Below are positions 60,602 through 64,000 of a DNA stretch of 64,000 nucleotides, in pieces (within the stretch, counting starts at the first letter, position 1; every line of letters begins with the position of its first letter). The DNA is from Patiria pectinifera. Taxonomy: Eukaryota; Echinodermata; Asteroidea; Valvatida; Asterinidae. The notes under the pieces were generated by a model, which searched no databases, had not been told where the DNA came from, and saw only the letters and a program-made list of their open reading frames with translations. Both the position numbers and the translations under genes were made by a program. Location of the stretch: assembly GCA_029964075.1 (NCBI GenBank), contig CM057150.1, positions 992,001 through 1,056,000 of the forward strand, in the 5' to 3' direction.

Positions 60602-60673
60602 AGCTCGGTGGTCGAGTGGTAAGACATCTGCACTAGAAAGCAGGAGGTCGTGGGTTCGAGTCCCACCCGAGTG
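60602..60673 (+). repeat. tRNA-like core with T-run terminator, copy 1
   Basis: GCTCGGTGGTCGAGTGGTAAGAC can form an acceptor half and a D-arm. CTGCACTAGAAAGCAG can form an anticodon-like arm with an 8-base loop, and GTGGGTTCGAGTCCCAC is a perfect T-arm. ACCCGAGT closes the acceptor, followed by TTTTTT, a Pol III terminator. The odd anticodon loop and repetition suggest a tRNA-derived repeat. Confidence 0.62.
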
Positions 60674-60855
60674 ATTTTTTCCAGCTTTCACTCGGGAGGT
60701 AACACACTGAGAATACAAGTTTTTAAACGTTGGTGAAGGGCAAAACCTAATTTGATTTATGTCACCCGACGCAAAATTCCATCTTATAATAGTTTATGCG
60801 GTACCCGCTGCTATGTACCGGTACATCAGATTTGAACCAGCTAACCGATCCCATT

Positions 60856-60927
60856 AGCTCGGTGGTCGAGTGGTAAGACATCTGCACTAGAAAGCAGGAG
60901 GTCGTGGGTTTGAGTCCCACCCGAGTG
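60856..60927 (+). repeat. tRNA-like core with T-run terminator, copy 2
   Basis: Nearly identical to the copy 254 bases upstream, with one B-box change (GGTTTGAGTCC). The whole 254-base unit, including the GTCACCCGACGCAAAATTCC segment, is tandemly repeated here. Confidence 0.62.
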
Positions 60928-61258
60928 ATTTTTTCCAACTTTCACTCGGGAGGTAACACACTGAGTATACAGTGTTTAAACGTCGGTGAAGGGCAAAACC
61001 TAATTTGATTTATGATAATAATGGCAACTATATTCATTGACCTCTCCAAGGGTATCACTACGTCAACTATGATGTCCCCACATCTGAAATTCTTTTCATG
61101 TCACAAAAAGTAAAGTTTTAGACTGGGGTCATGAACAAAGAAGTGGCATTTATTACAACTGTGTACATGTAAATCTTGTTAATATCCATGGGTAGGCTAT
61201 GCTTTTACAATGGTCATGACCAGCTCTCGTAAGGTCACCAGAGGTTGAATATGAAAAA

Positions 61259-61552
61259 GGGTAAACTGGAATAAAAGCACCCGATTTTTAAGTTTTTGTT
61301 AAATATCCGAGACAGTGTGGTTTTATGCAATACATGTCTCCTCTATCGTGTGCAAATATAATATCATGGTCTTATATTGATAACGGGAAATGTTCCCCCC
61401 TTTTGGGGAGGAAGTTTGGCAGGTGTTTTTACCCGGGGTCTTGGGGTAAAAATGCCAGCCCACATTTTTTTTTTTTTAAAAGATGGCCATACCACAGGTT
61501 TCCTTATAGTATAAAGTCCTATTTTTTAATTGATTTAATATTGAGCGATACT
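61259..61552. mobile_element. second, one-ended copy of the 3.9-kb transposon's left end
   Basis: GGGTAAACTGGAATAAAAGC and the next 290 bases follow the left end of the element at 56,541 with substitutions, including its subterminal TTTTTACCCGGGGTCTTGGGG palindrome. No matching right end was found nearby. Confidence 0.7.
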
Positions 61553-61576
61553 ACATGTACATGTATCAAGTACTGT

Positions 61577-63262
61577 ACAAACTAGAGGTTGTAGGAACAA
61601 CCACACGGTATTGGGCCATGGACTACAGCAAACTTTTCCAAACACATCAAACACATCACGTGATTTTGCACTTACCGGTAATACCAAAAATGAAGACCCT
61701 GCAAAATTGTAGGCCCCTATCGATTGTCATAAAAAACAAAATCAAATCTGTAGCAGTTGATTTTATATAGCTTTTCAAAGATTAGACATGTTAGATATGG
61801 AAATCTTTATTTGCTTGTAATATGACACCTGATGACGTCATTGCCAGAAACCTCCAGAGCTGTATTTACCATTTTTACATGTGTACTGTGCTATATATAT
61901 CCACATCTTGATTATATCTCTCACGGTTGATTTTTTGGCAATCGTTTAAGGTTTAACGGTCTTTTCTTTATAAGTTCCGGTCGGATGACATTTTGCGCAC
62001 AGGTCTTTTCTGCATTAAGTTCATCTTGTATATTAAGTTTGAAGTGATTACCGCAAATCTTGCCACATATATCAAGTGATACCTGCCGCTAGAGGGCACT
62101 CTAACATTTTATGACGTCACCTGTAATATGTTTCTGAAGTACAGCCTAGGCAGACACTCACATCGTTGGAAGCAAGTTCGTATTAATTTTAAATAATAAG
62201 GCACTTCCGGTTTTGACCGGAAGGAAGGGTCACATGATTTTGTACTTAATACCGAAAATTACGACCCTGCAATATTGTTTCAATTGCCATAAAGAACAAA
62301 ATCAAATCTGTAACAGTTGATTTTACATTGATTTTCAAAGATTAAATTTAGAAATCTTTGATTGCTTGTAATATGATACTTGATGACGTCATTGTGACGT
62401 CATTACCAGAATTCTCCAGAGCTATATTTACTGTGCTATACATGTATATACCGGTAGCCACATCTTGATTACATCTCTCACAGTTGATTTTTTTAGCAAT
62501 TGTTTAAGGTTTAAAGATTGTTTTATTGTAACTTCTGGTCTGATGACGTAATCATTTTTTTCGCGCACAGGTGTTGTCTGCATTATGGTCATCATGTACA
62601 TTAATTTTGAAGCGATTACCGCAAACATCACCACAGACATCAAGTGAAATGCATTTTTTGACATTTTTTAACCTGCCGCTAGAGGGCGCTCCAACACTTC
62701 ATGGCGTCACCCATCATTTTTTTTGAAAGGTCAATCCAGGCAGACACTAACATCATTAAAAGCGAATTCATATCTTCTTCCACTTTCAAATTATTAGGCA
62801 CTTCCGGTTTCGACTGGAAGGAAGGGTCACATGATTTTACGCGCACAAGATAAAATGAAGAGCATGTATTATCATGTTGATTCCCGTGAAATTCAAGTTC
62901 CGGTCTGTCACGGTTGATTTTATATGGAATTTCAAAGATTAAATTTATTAAACTTTCAAGTGAAATCACGTGACACATGATGACGTCATAATGACGTAAT
63001 TTCAAAAATGCACATCTTCAGTGGATTGTGCATTCATGTATTGACAAATACATTCATGTATTGACAATTATTGGCAAATGAAGTTCATATATGTTTCCAT
63101 TTTTCCAAACAGTTCCGGAGAAGAATTGTGTCTTGGACATGTTGGAGAATAAAAAAAAAAAAAAAATAGAGAACTTTTACAGTAACAAAGTTGGGCTCAA
63201 GGCCCAACACCTAACTAGAGGTTGTACATGTAGGAACAACCGCACAGTGCTGGGCCATTGTT
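61577..63262. repeat. tandem duplication, unit about 590 bp, between two copies of a flank
   Basis: CTGCCGCTAGAGGGC occurs at about 62,081 and 62,672, and GGCACTTCCGGTTT..GAC at about 62,200 and 62,797. CAAAATCAAATCTGTA.CAGTTGATTTTA occurs at about 61,737 and 62,298. ACTAGAGGTTGTA...GGAACAACC borders the block at 61,577 and 63,213. This makes two full units and a partial third. It contains several TGACGTCA (CRE-like) palindromes. Short open frames here have no domain. Confidence 0.75.
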
Positions 63263-64000
63263 GATGTTGACGTTGATTGTTGATTTTGATGTTAATGTTG
63301 ACATGGTTGATTGTTGATGTTTATGCTGATGTTGAGGATTGAGGATTGAGAGTTGAAAAATAGCGTGTGTAGTAATTACATGTATACAGAGGATAGTTAA
63401 AAAGAGTCAGGTGAGGATCTGCACGCGCATATGTACATGTACACGTATGCTGCTGTACTGTAAACCATAGAGCAAGCACAATCGTTACTCAAACCCATTA
63501 AATAGCTCATATCTCTCAAAATAAAGGTCGCACACTATTGGTGCAATACAAAATATTGCTCGCCATACCCTCTTTACCCCAATGTGCATGTTTGTAGAAA
63601 AAAGCGCCCAATTTCAAAAAAGCGCCCAATTTCAAAAAAGCGCCAAATTTCAAAAAAGTGCCCAATTGGTGGGTGGTCACACCCCACCCTCAACCCCAAG
63701 CAATGCCCCAGGGGTAGGGGAAGGGAAGGCTGTGAAAAGGAAGTCTATGTTATTTCTAAAGTGTTCACTTGCATATTATTTATTTACATTTGTTTCGCTA
63801 TGCAACATACATACATGTACATGTTCAAAATTCGGTGGAACGGGGGAGTAGGCGGGGCCTAGCCAGGTGGGTGGGGGGGGGGGGGGGGTACACGACCTAC
63901 TATTCATCCACTGGTCTACAAATGATACACAGTCTGATTCTGTTTGTGAAAATGTGCTAAATTCATGAACAATACCAATTATACAAGTTATTACTCAAAA
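63262..64000. other. simple-sequence and unassigned DNA
   Basis: A GATGTTGA/GTTGATTG simple repeat (63,262-63,350), a short tandem of AAAAAAGCGCCCAATTTC units (63,598-63,665) and a long poly-G tract (63,872-63,888). The open frames over the CGCCCAATTTC repeat are repeat artefacts. Confidence 0.6.

Larger units (their letters stand above)
44355..64000. other. no receptor exon found; repeat-dominated upstream region or giant intron
   Basis: Exon 1 has a phase-1 acceptor, so more coding sequence must lie upstream. I found no Ig-like or signal-peptide exon on the minus strand up to the end of the window. The space is filled by two LINEs, several inverted-repeat elements, tRNA-like repeats and tandem duplications, listed separately. 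The remaining start of the gene is probably beyond position 64,000. Confidence 0.6.

Noticed and set aside
60602-60927. Two functional tRNA genes
   Set aside because: T-arm and acceptor fit, but the anticodon loop appears to have 8 bases and the unit is tandemly repeated and dispersed with B-box changes, so a tRNA-derived repeat is more likely.
63598-63665. CRISPR-like short repeats (AAAAAAGCGCCCAATTTC)
   Set aside because: Head-to-tail simple tandem with no unique spacers in an animal genome; not a CRISPR array.

Overview
This is a window of an animal nuclear genome, and almost all of it is non-coding. Small phase-matched exons lie in large introns packed with DNA transposons, LINEs and tRNA-derived repeats. 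The palindromic words ACATGT and TACCGG recur throughout, as do long poly-G runs. Together these suggest a marine invertebrate deuterostome. An echinoderm, perhaps a sea star, is my best guess, but it rests on general impression and is not proven.

One protein-coding gene dominates. On the minus strand, from about 44,354 down to the stop at 4,099, 25 exons join without a phase error into 1,071 codons. They encode a type I membrane receptor whose 5' end (signal peptide and any earlier Ig domains) is not visible. The visible order is four Ig domains (one exon each), a fibronectin III domain, a second cysteine-bearing FN3-like domain with an RRRR site, one transmembrane helix, and a cytoplasmic tail of about 410 residues. 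The tail is built from 17 small exons. Most are 54-93 bp, phase 1-1 and Lys/Pro-rich. Many carry a tyrosine motif of the form (T/S/I)YAxV, ITIM- or ITSM-like, and one carries YMTM (YxxM, PI3K-p85 type). Nephrin- or echinoid-like adhesion receptors and ITIM immune receptors are the nearest comparisons.

Layout: 1-4,098 is 3' flank/3'UTR without genes; 4,099-29,170 holds the tail exons; 29,356-30,493 the transmembrane and juxtamembrane exons; 33,825-44,354 the rest of the ectodomain. From 44,355 to 64,000 there is only repeat-rich sequence, presumably a long first visible intron or upstream DNA. It holds two decayed LINEs (45.7-48.2 kb and 52.3-55.8 kb), a 3.9-kb TA-flanked inverted-repeat transposon with nested insertions (56.5-60.5 kb) and a tandem duplication rich in TGACGTCA (61.6-63.3 kb).

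The most interesting system is the tail. It is a cassette of interchangeable small exons, partly produced by recent tandem duplication (19.8-21.7 kb). Its middle exons share weak GTCTG donors, whereas the ectodomain uses strong GTAAG donors. An in-frame 60-bp minisatellite beside one cassette would add five YHTL motifs if the intron were retained. This could let one receptor produce many signalling tails by alternative splicing; that is an inference that needs RNA data.
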